Positions 40,850-49,340 of a stretch of 64,000 nt of DNA are shown here, in pieces. The stretch is from Streptomyces sp. TLI_235 (lineage in GTDB: Bacteria > Actinomycetota > Actinomycetes > Streptomycetales > Streptomycetaceae). Below the pieces are notes generated by a model. It ran no database searches, was not told the DNA's origin, and worked only from the letters and a program-made list of their open reading frames with translations. Made by a program: the position numbers and the translations under genes. How positions within the stretch are numbered: the first letter of the stretch is position 1; every line of letters starts with the position of its first letter. The stretch spans positions 372,001-436,000 of the forward strand of contig NSGV01000002.1 in assembly GCA_002300355.1 (NCBI GenBank). Direction: 5' to 3'.

Positions 40850-41224
40850 ATGGCAGAGGACGAGGGCCCGGTACGGGTGGACAGCTGGATCTGGTCGGTC
40901 CGGCTGCTGAAGACGCGCTCGATGGCCTCGGCGGCCTGCAAGGCCGGGCATGTGCGGGTGAACGAGGAACGGGCCAAGCCGGCCCAGACGGTGAAGGCCG
41001 GGGACGAGGTACGGCTGCGCTTCGACGGGCGCGAGCGGGTCGTCGTGGTCTCCCGGCTGATCCGCAAGCGGGTCGGCGCCGAGATCGCGGCGCAGTGCTA
41101 CGTCGACCACTCGCCTCCGCCGCCGCCCCGCGAGTTCGCGGCGCCGTCCGCCGTCCGCGACCGCGGCACGGGCCGGCCGACCAAGCGCGACCGCCGGGAG
41201 ATCGAGCGCCTGCACGGGCTGTGA
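40850..41224 (+). CDS. S4-domain RNA-binding protein (HslR/Hsp15-like)
   Basis: A 124-residue protein with an N-terminal S4 fold: VRVDSWIWSVRLLKTRSMAS, ACKAGHVRVNEERAKPAQTV, KAGDEVRLRFDGRERVVVVS. It is followed by a basic tail (RGTGRPTKRDRREIERLHGL). E. coli Hsp15 binds stalled 50S subunits carrying free nascent chains and recycles them; this is the expected role. The ATG at 40850 fits the family start, and the length matches Hsp15 (about 130). Confidence 0.9.
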   Translation: MAEDEGPVRVDSWIWSVRLLKTRSMASAACKAGHVRVNEERAKPAQTVKAGDEVRLRFDGRERVVVVSRLIRKRVGAEIAAQCYVDHSPPPPPREFAAPSAVRDRGTGRPTKRDRREIERLHGL

Positions 41225-41266
41225 GGGTGCGCCGCCGGGGCGGGCCCGGCCGCTGCCAACCGTGGA

Positions 41267-41914
41267 TCAGTCGGCCGGGCGGCGCGCGAGGATGATTCCG
41301 CCGAGCGCGCTCTCGGCCGAGGTCAGTGTCCGGTTCGCCTCGACGGAGAAGCCCGCGTCGTCGAGCCATCCGATCATCCGGCCGGGCTGCCGGCGATGGA
41401 CGCGGACCTTCATCGGGTGCCCGCCGTAGCCCTGCGTCTTCAGCCGCGACCCGTCGCCGACGTGGTAGCCGATCAGCAGCGGCCCGCCGGGCAGCAGTAC
41501 GCGCCGGAAGTGTGCCAGGACGGAGCCGATCCCGTCGTCGGGGACGTGGATCAGGGAGTACCAGGCGACCAGGCCCGCCGTCGAGGCATCGGCGAGGTCG
41601 AGGTCGGTCATGGAGCCGACGGCGAACCGGAGACCGGGGTGATCGCGCCGGGCCACCTCGATCATCCCGGGCGAGAGGTCGATCCCGAAGGCGTCCACGC
41701 CCAGGTGACGGAGGTGGGCCGTGATCCGCCCCGGCCCGCACCCCAGGTCGGCGACCGGCCCGCCGCCCCCGGCGCGCACCAGCTCGGCGAACAGGGCCAG
41801 CGCGGCACGCTCGTGGGGCGTTTCGTCCAGGAGGTGGCGCACCTGCTCCGCATAGTCGGCGGCGACGGTGTCGTAGGACCTCCGGGTGTCGTCCAGCCAG
41901 CCGTCCGGGTTCAT
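41267..41914 (-). CDS. Class I SAM-dependent methyltransferase (paralogue of the 1176-1844 gene)
   Basis: A 215-residue methyltransferase. Motif I is VADLGCGPGRITAHLRHLGV, followed by AFGIDLSPGMIEVARRDHPG, GSMTDLDLADASTAGLVAWY and SLIHVPDDGIGSVLAHFRRV. It shares these and its LARRPAD end with the protein at 1176-1844, at roughly half identity by eye. The ATG at 41914 has a GGAA/GGGA ribosome-like stretch; a GTG at 41926 is also possible. The substrate is unknown. Confidence 0.85.
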   Translation of the reverse strand: MNPDGWLDDTRRSYDTVAADYAEQVRHLLDETPHERAALALFAELVRAGGGGPVADLGCGPGRITAHLRHLGVDAFGIDLSPGMIEVARRDHPGLRFAVGSMTDLDLADASTAGLVAWYSLIHVPDDGIGSVLAHFRRVLLPGGPLLIGYHVGDGSRLKTQGYGGHPMKVRVHRRQPGRMIGWLDDAGFSVEANRTLTSAESALGGIILARRPAD

Positions 41915-42105
41915 TCCCGCTTCCACGACGGCAGGCTACCGAACCGGCCGGACGGGGTGGTGTGTGTTCGGCTGCCGGGCGCGGGCCGCCGGGACCCGGT
42001 GTGAGCGTTCAGGGCGGCTCATGCCGGGTCCCGGCGGTCCCGCGGCCGCGCCGGTGTGTGGGCGCGGCCGATCGAGGGCCCGGGCGGGCGGGGGTGGGTG
42101 CCGGG

Positions 42106-43281
42106 TCAGTCGCGGGAGACGGCCGCGGGGGCGAGGCCGGTGCAGGCGCGCAGGCGGTCGCGGCGGTGCTGGGCGGCGGTGGCGGCGGCGCCGGTCTGCG
42201 GGACGGGGACACCGCGCCTGTCGATGTGGGCCGGGGTGAAGCGTTCGCCGACGGTGCGGCCGTCCCCGGTCAGGGTGAGGGTGGTGACACCGGTCTCGTC
42301 GGAGTCGGTGTAGTTCGAGGTCCCGTACCAGAGGAAGTTGCCGAAGCCGTAGGCGACATAGGTGTCGCCGAGCATGCCGGAGCCGAGCATGGTGTGGGCG
42401 TGGGTGCCGACCACCGCGGTGGCGCCGGCCGCCGACAGCCTGCGGGCCAGGTCGGTCTGGGCTCCGGTTGGGCAGGTGTGCCCCTCCTCGCCCCAGTGCA
42501 GGTAGACGAGGACGACCGGGGCCTGCCGCTTGGCCTCGGTGACGGCGCGCAGGAGGGCCGCCGGGTCGAGGGCGGAGGCGATCCCGGCCTTGCCCGAACC
42601 GGCGCGCCACTTCTGGTTGGTGAGGTCCTGGACCTGGCTGGCGGCGAGCACCGCGACCTTCACGCCCTTGACGGTGGTGAGGTACGGGGCGTACGCCTCC
42701 TGGGCGTTGCGACCGAAGCCGACGACCGGGATCGGGGAGGAGGCCTTGGCGGCGAGCGTGTCGGCGAGGCCGTCGGCGCCGAAGTCCACGGCGTGGTTGT
42801 TGGCCAGCGAGACCACGTCCACGCCGGCGTCGCGCAGTGTCTGCAGCGCCTTGGGGCTGGTCCGGAAGGTGTAGGTCTTGGGCTCGGGGGCGCCTCGGCC
42901 GGTGATGGCGGTCTCCAGGTTGAGCACCGAGAGGTCGGCCGCGGCGAGGGTGCGGGAGATCGGGCCGAGGGCGGTGTCGGGGCCGCCGCCGAGGCGGGAC
43001 TCGGTGCGGCCCTCGAAGTGGACGTCACCGGCGAAGGCGACGGTGATGGCGGCACCGGCGGCGGCCGGGGCACCGCCCGCCGCGGCGGGTGTCCCAGGGT
43101 CGCTCGGGGCGGCGGAGCCCTCGGGGGTGGCGGAGCCGGGGGCGGCGGGGGCGGCCGCGGTGGTGCCGGCCGATGCCGCGGCGGCCGGTGCCCGGTCGGC
43201 TGACGGGCCGGACGAGCCGCAGGACGTCAGACAGGCGGCCAGGCCCAGCACCAGAACGGCAGCGGGCACGGCACGGCGCAC
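42106..43281 (-). CDS. CapA-family (PgsA-like) metallophosphatase lipoprotein
   Basis: A 391-residue exported protein. The N-terminal signal with lipobox LTSCGSSG anchors it at Cys21. A low-complexity Ala/Pro/Gly linker leads to a CapA domain: ITVAFAGDVHFEG (metal site), DLSVLNLETAITGRG, VDVVSLANNHAVDFGADGLA, VLVYLHWGEEGH, LSAAGATAVVGTHAHTMLGS and VAYGFGNFLWY. These D-x-H, N-H and G-x-H-x-H residues are the calcineurin-like metal ligands. CapA proteins take part in poly-gamma-glutamate export in Bacillus; in streptomycetes the role is unclear. Start GTG 43281 after GGGGGG. Confidence 0.88.
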   Translation of the reverse strand: MRRAVPAAVLVLGLAACLTSCGSSGPSADRAPAAAASAGTTAAAPAAPGSATPEGSAAPSDPGTPAAAGGAPAAAGAAITVAFAGDVHFEGRTESRLGGGPDTALGPISRTLAAADLSVLNLETAITGRGAPEPKTYTFRTSPKALQTLRDAGVDVVSLANNHAVDFGADGLADTLAAKASSPIPVVGFGRNAQEAYAPYLTTVKGVKVAVLAASQVQDLTNQKWRAGSGKAGIASALDPAALLRAVTEAKRQAPVVLVYLHWGEEGHTCPTGAQTDLARRLSAAGATAVVGTHAHTMLGSGMLGDTYVAYGFGNFLWYGTSNYTDSDETGVTTLTLTGDGRTVGERFTPAHIDRRGVPVPQTGAAATAAQHRRDRLRACTGLAPAAVSRD

Positions 43282-43407
43282 TTCAATCCCCCCAAGATCG
43301 ATCTGTACGCGCCAACTCTACGACAAGATCCGCACATTCATGCGCATGATCCCCATAACTTGCCCATGGATGTGGAGGATTTGATTCCGCATGGGCCTGA
43401 CAGGACG

Positions 43408-43737
43408 TCACGAGGACGGGCGGACGACCAGCTCCGGCTCGAAGATCACCGAGGTGGCGCGGCGGCCCGGGCGGGCGACCACGTCCGGCAGGATGCGGGC
43501 CATCTCCGCCGCCATCTCCTCCACCGGCTGCCGGACGGTGGTGAGCGGCGGCCGCCCGGCGGTGGCCGCGCTGCTGTCGTCGAAGCCGACCACCGTGACG
43601 TCCTCCGGCACCCGCCGGCCGTGGTCGCGCAGGACGGCGACGGCACCCTGCGCCATCAGGTCGTTGGCGGCGAACACCCCGTCGAGGTCGGGGTGTTCGG
43701 CGAGCAGCCGGGTCATCGCGCGCTCGCCGCCCGCCGG
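43408..43737 (-). pseudogene. C-terminal remnant of a LacI/GalR-family repressor
   Basis: Only the last ~110 residues of a LacI-type regulator remain: GGERAMTRLLAEHPDLDGVF, AANDLMAQGAVAVLRDHGRR, VPEDVTVVGFDDSSAATAGR, PPLTTVRQPVEEMAAEMARI and the closing EPELVVRPSS. The HTH and the first half of the effector domain (about 230 residues) are missing. The homology stops at about 43735, where the beginning of a plus-strand permease locus starts. In intact streptomycete sugar clusters a LacI repressor faces such an ABC operon, so a deletion has probably removed the front of this gene together with upstream ABC genes. Confidence 0.85.
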
Positions 43738-43757
43738 ATGAAGGGGGTCTACGCCTC

Positions 43758-45911
43758 GTGAGCCGCAACCGCCAACTCTCGGCCGGCAGGGGCGTGTACG
43801 CCACCCTCGCGGTCGGCGTGCTGCTGTCCGTCCTCCCGCTGTACTGGACGGTCGTCGCCGCCTCCCGGAACAACACCGACATCCACCGGGTGCCGCCCGT
43901 GCTGCTGCCCGGCGGCAACCTGCTGCACAACATCGGCGAGGCCTTCCGGCAGACCGACATGGGCCTCGCCCTGCTCAACTCGCTGATCGTCTCCTCGACC
44001 GTCACCGCCTGCGTGGTGCTGACCAGTTCGCTGGCCGGCTTCGCCTTCGCCAAGCTGCCCTTCCGGGGCCGCAGTCCGCTGCTCACCTCGGTGGTCGCGA
44101 CGATGATGGTGCCGATCCAGCTCGGCATCATCCCGCTCTACATCATGATCGCGAGCTGGTTCCATTGGGCCGACCACCTGCAGGCGCTGATCGTGCCGGC
44201 CGTGGCCAACGCCTTCGGCGTCTTCTTCATGCGGCAGTACCTCGTCACCGCCGTGCCGGACGAACTCCTCGACGCCGCCCGGATGGACGGCTGCACCACC
44301 CGCGGCCTGTTCTGGCACGTCGCGCTGCCCGCGGCCCGGCCCGCGATGGCGGTGCTCGGCATGCTGACCTTCATGGCCACCTGGAACCCCTTCTACTGGC
44401 CCAAGGTCGTCATGACCCAGCAGAACCCCACCATCCAGCTGACCCTCTCCGAACTCGCCGGCGGCTACCTCAAGGACTACTCGCTCGTGCTCACCGGTGC
44501 CGTGGTCGCCAGCCTGCCGGTGATCGCCGTCTTCGTCCTGATGGGACGTCAGATCATCGACGGGATCATGCAGGTCGAGCTGACCCATGCGGCCGGCGTC
44601 CGGACCTCGGTGCGGCCCACACCCGTCACGGCAGCCGACTGCCGCAACCCGGTGACCGGCGGGCCCGGCGTCCACGTCCGCTTCCTGGACGCGGCGGGCG
44701 CCGTGCTGCACACCGAGGACCGGCCGAGCGGGCGCTCCTTCGAGGTCGACGAGGCCGTCGACCTCACCGCCCTGCACAGCGTCGAACTGCGGACGGTGCT
44801 GCGCGCCCCCGCCGCCGGGCGATGGCGGCTCGGCGTGGTCGGGCTCGGCGCCGTCCGGCTGCGGGTGGACGGCCGGACGGTGCTCGACGACTACGTGCCG
44901 CCGGAGTCCGACGACCCGACCTACCTGCATGTCGCGCCGTCCTTCCGGCAGGCCGAGGTCGAGCTGGCGGCCGGGCAGGAGGTCGAGCTGGCGGCCCGCC
45001 GGACCGTCGAGCCCGGGCACGGCCGGGTCGTCGCGCTGACCGCCGACGCCCCGGCCGGCACCCCCGAGGAGGAGCTCGCCGCGGCCGTCGCGCTCGCCCG
45101 GGAGGCCGACGCGGTCGTGGTCGCGGCCGGGACCTCCGAGCAGCACGAGAGCGAGGGCTTCGACCGCACCGCGCTCGACCTGCCGGGTGCGCAGAACGCC
45201 CTGGTCGGTGCGGTGGCGGCCGCCAACCCGGCGACCGTCGTGGTGGTGAACTCCGGCGGACCGGTGCTGATGCCCTGGCGCGGAGAGGCCGCGGCCGTGC
45301 TGCTCGGCTGGTTCCCCGGGCAGGAGGGCGGCGACGCCCTCGCCGACGTGCTCTTCGGCCGCGCCGAGCCCGGCGGCCGGCTGCCCGCCACGTGGCCCGC
45401 GACCGGCGAGGGCCCGGCCGACGCCGGTACCCGGCCGCGGGACTGCGTGCTCGCGTACCGCGAGGGCCTGCACCTCCGCCACCGCGGCTGGCTGCGGGCC
45501 GGCGCCGAACCGGCGTACTGGTTCGGGCACGGGCTCGGCTACGGCCGATGGGAATACCTCGCCGTGGAAGTGCCGCAACGCGTCGCCCCCGGTACCGGGT
45601 TCACCGTCCGCGCCGTGCTGCGCAACACCGGCGTGCGGAGTTCGCGCGAGGTGGTGCAGGTGTACCTGGCACGGCCCGGCAGTTCGGTGGACCGGCCGGT
45701 GCGGTGGCTGGCCGGGTTCGCGGCGGTGCGGGCCGAACCGGGGCGGCTTCACGGTGCTGGTCGGGCCGTCCTGCGGCGAGGTGCCGCTGTCCGCGACCGT
45801 GGAGGTCGTCGCGACCCGGGGCCCGGGCCCGGCGGTCGCGGGGTGACTGCTCCGGCGGTGACCGGTGGGCGGACGGGGGTCCCGTCGGCCGGTCACCGCC
45901 GGTTAGGCTGA
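43758..45911 (+). pseudogene. Fusion of a MalG-type sugar ABC permease with the C-terminal half of a GH3 beta-glucosidase
   Basis: One open frame of 717 codons. Residues 1-272 are a nearly complete MalG/CebG-type permease (six helices, EAA loop DELLDAARMDGCTTRGLFWH, end LMGRQIIDGIMQ). From residue 273 (VELTHAAGVRTSVRP) it becomes the middle and rear of a GH3 glucosidase: PA14-like domain, ADAVVVAAGTSEQHESEGFD, VVVVNSGGPVLMPW, YWFGHGLGYGRWEY and an Fn3-like end. The N-terminal TIM barrel with the catalytic Asp is absent. At 45741 a further junction shifts the frame, so the true tail (FTVLVGPSCGEVPLSATVEV, stop at 45846) is out of frame. The permease could still fold; the glucosidase cannot be active. 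Confidence 0.85.
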
Positions 45912-45921
45912 CCGGCGATTC

Positions 45922-45935
45922 GGAGAGCGCTTCCC
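45922..45935. promoter_or_regulatory. LacI-family operator-like palindrome
   Basis: GGAGAGCGCTTCCC matches the pattern of CebR-type boxes (TGGGAGCGCTCCCA) with an AGCGCT centre. It is 75 bases upstream of the Gfo/Idh oxidoreductase start. It may have belonged to the regulon of the now truncated LacI gene, or be used by another LacI protein. Confidence 0.4.
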
Positions 45936-46009
45936 TGGCAATCGGTACGGCCTGCGCCGCGCTGCCGAACCGTACCGCCGACCTTCACCGACCATTGGGG
46001 AGCAGCCGC

Positions 46010-47008
46010 ATGGAGCCCGTCGCCGACCGTCCGATCCGCTGGGGCATCCTCGCGACCGGGGGCATCGCCGCCTCGTTCACCGAGGACCTGCTCGACGTGC
46101 CGGGCGCCGAGGTGGTCGCCGTGGCCTCCCGCTCCGAGGAGGGCGCCCGGGCGTTCGCCGACCGCTTCGGTGTACCGCGCGCGTACGGCAGTTGGCGGGA
46201 GCTGGCGGCCGACGGCGACGTGGACGTGGTGTACGTGGCCACCCCGCACACCCACCACCACCGTGCGACCGCGCTGCTGCTGGACGCCGGCCGGTCGGTG
46301 CTCTGCGAGAAGCCGTTCACGCTGAGCGCGCCCCAGACGGAGGAGCTGATCTCGACCGCGCGCAAGCGCGGGCTCTTCCTGATGGAGGCGATGTGGACCT
46401 ACCTGGATCCGACGGTGCGCCGGATCACCGAGCTGGTCGCGGACGGCGCGATCGGCGAGATCCGGTCGGTGCACGCCGACTTCGGCTTCCCGGCGGAGTT
46501 CGACCCCGCGCACCGGCTGTGGGACCCGGCGCTCGGCGGCGGCGCCCTGCTCGACCTCGGCGTCTACCCGGTGGCCTTCGCCCAGTTGCTCCTCGGCGCG
46601 CCGGAGTCGGTGCACGCCTGGGCGCAGCTCACCCCGCAGGGCGTGGACGCCAACACGGCGATCGTCCTCGGCCACGCGAGCGGTGCGACGGCGCTGCTGG
46701 GCTGCTCGCTGACCGCGCAGAGCGGGCAGCGGGCGACCGTCCAGGGCTCGGCCGGGCGGATCGAGATCGAGCGGGACTTCTTCCACCCGGACGGCTTCGT
46801 GCTGCACCGGGCGGGCCGCGAGCCGGAGGAGTTCCGGGCGGCGCCGCGGGTCGGCCACGGGTACGGCCCGGAGGCCGCCGAGGTCGGCCGCTGCCTGCGG
46901 GCGGGACTGACCGAGTCGCCGTTGGTGCCGCTGGACGGTTCGCTCTCGGTGATGCGTACGCTGGACGCGGTCCGGGACCGGATCGGGGTGCGTTACCCCG
47001 GCGAGTGA
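46010..47008 (+). CDS. Gfo/Idh/MocA-family NAD(P)-dependent oxidoreductase
   Basis: A 332-residue protein with an N-terminal Rossmann fold (IRWGILATGGIAASFTEDLL), a strand VVAVASRSEEGARAFADRFG, the dinucleotide motif VVYVATPHTHHHRATALLLD and the catalytic lysine motif VLCEKPFTLSA. The C-terminal domain contains GGGALLDLGVYPVAFAQLLL, the usual D...H/Y region. The family oxidises or epimerises sugars and cyclitols. Its position beside the remains of a sugar-uptake locus and under a LacI-type palindrome suggests a sugar substrate. ATG 46010 follows GGGGAG. Confidence 0.9.
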   Translation: MEPVADRPIRWGILATGGIAASFTEDLLDVPGAEVVAVASRSEEGARAFADRFGVPRAYGSWRELAADGDVDVVYVATPHTHHHRATALLLDAGRSVLCEKPFTLSAPQTEELISTARKRGLFLMEAMWTYLDPTVRRITELVADGAIGEIRSVHADFGFPAEFDPAHRLWDPALGGGALLDLGVYPVAFAQLLLGAPESVHAWAQLTPQGVDANTAIVLGHASGATALLGCSLTAQSGQRATVQGSAGRIEIERDFFHPDGFVLHRAGREPEEFRAAPRVGHGYGPEAAEVGRCLRAGLTESPLVPLDGSLSVMRTLDAVRDRIGVRYPGE

Positions 47009-47031
47009 GCCCCGGCCAGGAGGGGGCTGCT

Positions 47032-47532
47032 GTGGAACTGCTGCCGACCGCGGAGTTCGTCCGGACGCTTCCGCACGGCACGGTGTTCGCCGCCGCCCAT
47101 CTCACCGACGCGGACGGCAATCCGCTGATGCTGCGGTCGGTGTACGACCCGGAACTGTGGCAGCTGCCCGGCGGGAACCTGGACTTCGGCGAGGACCCGT
47201 GGGGCTGCGCGCGGCGGGAGACCTGGGAGGAGACCGGCCTGGTGCTGCCGGAGGGGCCCGGCCGGCTGCTCACCGTGATGTTCGCGCCGCCGGTGGGCGA
47301 GCTGCCGTTCAAGATCGGTTTCGTGTTCGACGGCGGGGCGCTGGACGAGGCGCAGCTCGCGGCCCTTCGCACCGACCCGGCGGAGCACACCGGCTTCCGG
47401 GTGCAACCGATGGCGGACTGGGCTGCCGAGCTGACACCGCGCCGGATGCGGTTCCTGGAGTCGGTGGACCGGGCCCGGCGCACCGGCCAGGCGGACTACC
47501 TGTACCTGGGGCCGATCGGCGGCAAGCGGTGA
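47032..47532 (+). CDS. Nudix hydrolase
   Basis: A 166-residue Nudix protein with the complete box GGNLDFGEDPWGCARRETWE then ETGL (G-x5-E-x7-R-E-x2-E-E). It would hydrolyse a nucleoside diphosphate linked to another moiety. The GTG at 47032, 7 bases after AGGAGGG, is preferred to a GTG at 47005 that overlaps the preceding stop. The stop overlaps the GTG of the next gene. Its proximity to an ADP-ribosylglycohydrolase raises ADP-ribose or NADH as candidate substrates, an inference only. Confidence 0.88.
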   Translation: MELLPTAEFVRTLPHGTVFAAAHLTDADGNPLMLRSVYDPELWQLPGGNLDFGEDPWGCARRETWEETGLVLPEGPGRLLTVMFAPPVGELPFKIGFVFDGGALDEAQLAALRTDPAEHTGFRVQPMADWAAELTPRRMRFLESVDRARRTGQADYLYLGPIGGKR

Positions 47533-48170
47533 GACTGCCGATCCGGGTGCACACGGTGCGGCTCGGCGCGCAGGAATACCGGGTGATCCGCCCGCGCCAC
47601 GCCCTGGAGCGGGCCGTGCTGCTCGACCAGGACCACTTCCTGAACGGCTGGTTCGACCGCGAGGCGGCGCGGACGATCGGCGGGCTGTGGCTGCTGGCGG
47701 CCCGCTCGCCGCGGTCGCTGGTCCATGTGCCGATCCGCGGCAACCGGCCGCCGGAGAGTGCAGCCGAGGGCGAGCCGTTGGACCTGGTGCTGCTGCACCA
47801 CTCGTTGCAGTTCGCGCCGGCCCGGTGGAAGGAGCTGCGGGCCCGGATGGGCGCCGGGGTGCCGCAGACCGCGGACCTGCCGGAGGCGGAACTCGCCGGC
47901 CCGGAGCCCGACTACGAGGCCCGGCGGCACCGCGAGTACCGGGACCGGTTCCACCAGCACGTGGCCGCCGGGACACTCTTCATGACCGGCAGCGCCCCGG
48001 CCTTCCGGGAGACCTCCGACCGCTTCCTGGACGTGGCCCGCCGCGGCCCCGCCCACATCCGCGCGTACCCCGCCTCCCCGCACTACTGCGCCGAGATCCA
48101 CTTCTTGGAGGGCGTCATCGCCAACGGCCGGGGCCTGCACCTGGAGTACTGCGAGGACTGGGCCGCCTGA
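47529..48170 (+). CDS. Hypothetical protein coupled to the Nudix gene
   Basis: A 213-residue soluble protein, GTG start overlapping the Nudix stop (GTGA). It contains VRLGAQEYRVIRPRHALERA, LDQDHFLNGWFDREAARTIG, LDLVLLHHSLQFAPARWKEL, EPDYEARRHREYRDRFHQHV, GTLFMTGSAPAFRETSDRFL and PHYCAEIHFLEGVIANGRGL. It has many His, Glu and Trp residues but no family I recognise. Tight coupling with a Nudix hydrolase and the ADP-ribosylglycohydrolase 61 bases downstream suggests a shared nucleotide-related task. Confidence 0.7.
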   Translation: MRLPIRVHTVRLGAQEYRVIRPRHALERAVLLDQDHFLNGWFDREAARTIGGLWLLAARSPRSLVHVPIRGNRPPESAAEGEPLDLVLLHHSLQFAPARWKELRARMGAGVPQTADLPEAELAGPEPDYEARRHREYRDRFHQHVAAGTLFMTGSAPAFRETSDRFLDVARRGPAHIRAYPASPHYCAEIHFLEGVIANGRGLHLEYCEDWAA

Positions 48171-48231
48171 CCCGCGGTCCGCGGTCCGAACGGGAGTGCG
48201 CGGGCAGGCCGCGGGTTGGCAGGATGCGTGG

Positions 48232-49150
48232 ATGATCCCTTCCGACGCCGCTCGTGACTCCCTGGAGGGCCTGGCCCTCGGTGACGCCTTCGGAGAGCGG
48301 TGGTTCCCGCTGTTCCGGCCGGCCCGGCACGCCTTCGACTCCATCCGGGCCCGCCGGACCCCGGAGGAGTCGCCCTGGCACTGGACGGACGACACCGCCA
48401 TGGCGCTCGCGCTCTACCGCGTCCTGGTGGCGTACGACGCCGTGCACCAGGACGACCTGGCCCTCTCCTTCGCCGTGATGTACCGGCAGGACCCGTACCG
48501 CGGCTACGGGGCCGGGATGCACCAGCTGCTGCCCAAGCTGGATCTGCAGCCGTCGAGTTGGCGGTCGGCGGCCCGGGAGCTGTTCGACGGCGAGGGCAGC
48601 CTCGGCAACGGCGCGGCGATGCGGGTGGCACCGCTCGGCGCCTGGTTCTGCGCGGACCTGGAGGAGGTGGCCGAGCAGGCCGCGTTCTCCGCCGAGGTCA
48701 CCCACGCCCATCCGGAGGGCGTCGCGGGGGGCTGTCGCGGTGGCGGTGGCCGCCGCGCTCGCGGCGCGCAGCCGCGGTACGGCCGTGCCGGACGGCGCCG
48801 GCCTGTTGCGGGAGGTCGCCGCTCGGACGCCGGAGGGCGCCGTCCGCGAGGGCCTGTGCGCGGCGGCCGAACTCCCGCCGGAGACCGAGCCCTGGCGGGC
48901 CGCCGACGTCCTCGGCAACGGGCAGCGGATCGAGGCGGGCGACACCGTCCCGTTCGCCCTCTGGTCCGCCGCACACCACCTCGACAGCCTCACCGACGCC
49001 CTGTGGACCACCGCCGAGGGCCTCGGCGACGTCGACACCACCTGCGCCATCACCGGCGGCACCGTCGCCGCCCGCACCGGCCTCACCGCCCTCCCCCGCA
49101 CCTGGCTGGACCGCCGCGAGGCCCTGCCGGCCTGGCTCGACGCGGCCTGA
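48232..49150 (+). pseudogene. ADP-ribosylglycohydrolase, interrupted by a frameshift
   Basis: The front half from ATG 48232 is a clear ARH/DraG protein: SLEGLALGDAFGERWFPLFR, WHWTDDTAMALALYRVLVAY (metal-binding TDDT), GSLGNGAAMRVAPLGAWF and the start of a helix ending THAHPEGVAG. After the six-G run at 48726-48731 this frame is nonsense. One base fewer gives AVAVAVAAALAARSRGTAVP and then GLGDVDTTCAITGGTVAART (the second metal site), ending at 49150. Together they make a full-length protein of about 305 residues that would remove ADP-ribose from targets. It is either a sequencing insertion or a true frameshift. Confidence 0.85.
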
Positions 49151-49196
49151 GGGCGCGGCCCGAGGCGGCACGGCAGCGCTCGCCGCCGTACCGCCG

Positions 49197-49330
49197 TCAG
49201 GCGTCGCGGAGGATGCGGCGTGCGACGGCCGGGCTGAGGCGGTTGACGGCGATCTCGCCGCGGATGCGCTCCAACAGCTTCGGGTCAGACCCGTCGGGAG
49301 TTCGCCGAACGGCAGGAGGGCCTCGGTCAC
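49197..49330 (-). pseudogene. Small broken or frameshifted ORF
   Basis: From GTG 49330 the minus strand reads MTEALLPFGELPTG. A second frame, joined if one base is added at the CCC of 49290-49292, continues SDPKLLERIRGEIAVNRLSP and AVARRILRDA to a stop at 49197. Both halves have good codon bias. The product would be 44 residues, family unknown. It could instead be the tail of a larger lost gene. Confidence 0.35.
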
Positions 49331-49340
49331 GGCCGTGTGT

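Noticed and set aside
43343..43375. CCATA near CATGG considered as another copy of the LysR-type box
   Set aside because: The spacing and the right half differ from CCATA-N9-TATGG, so it was not counted.
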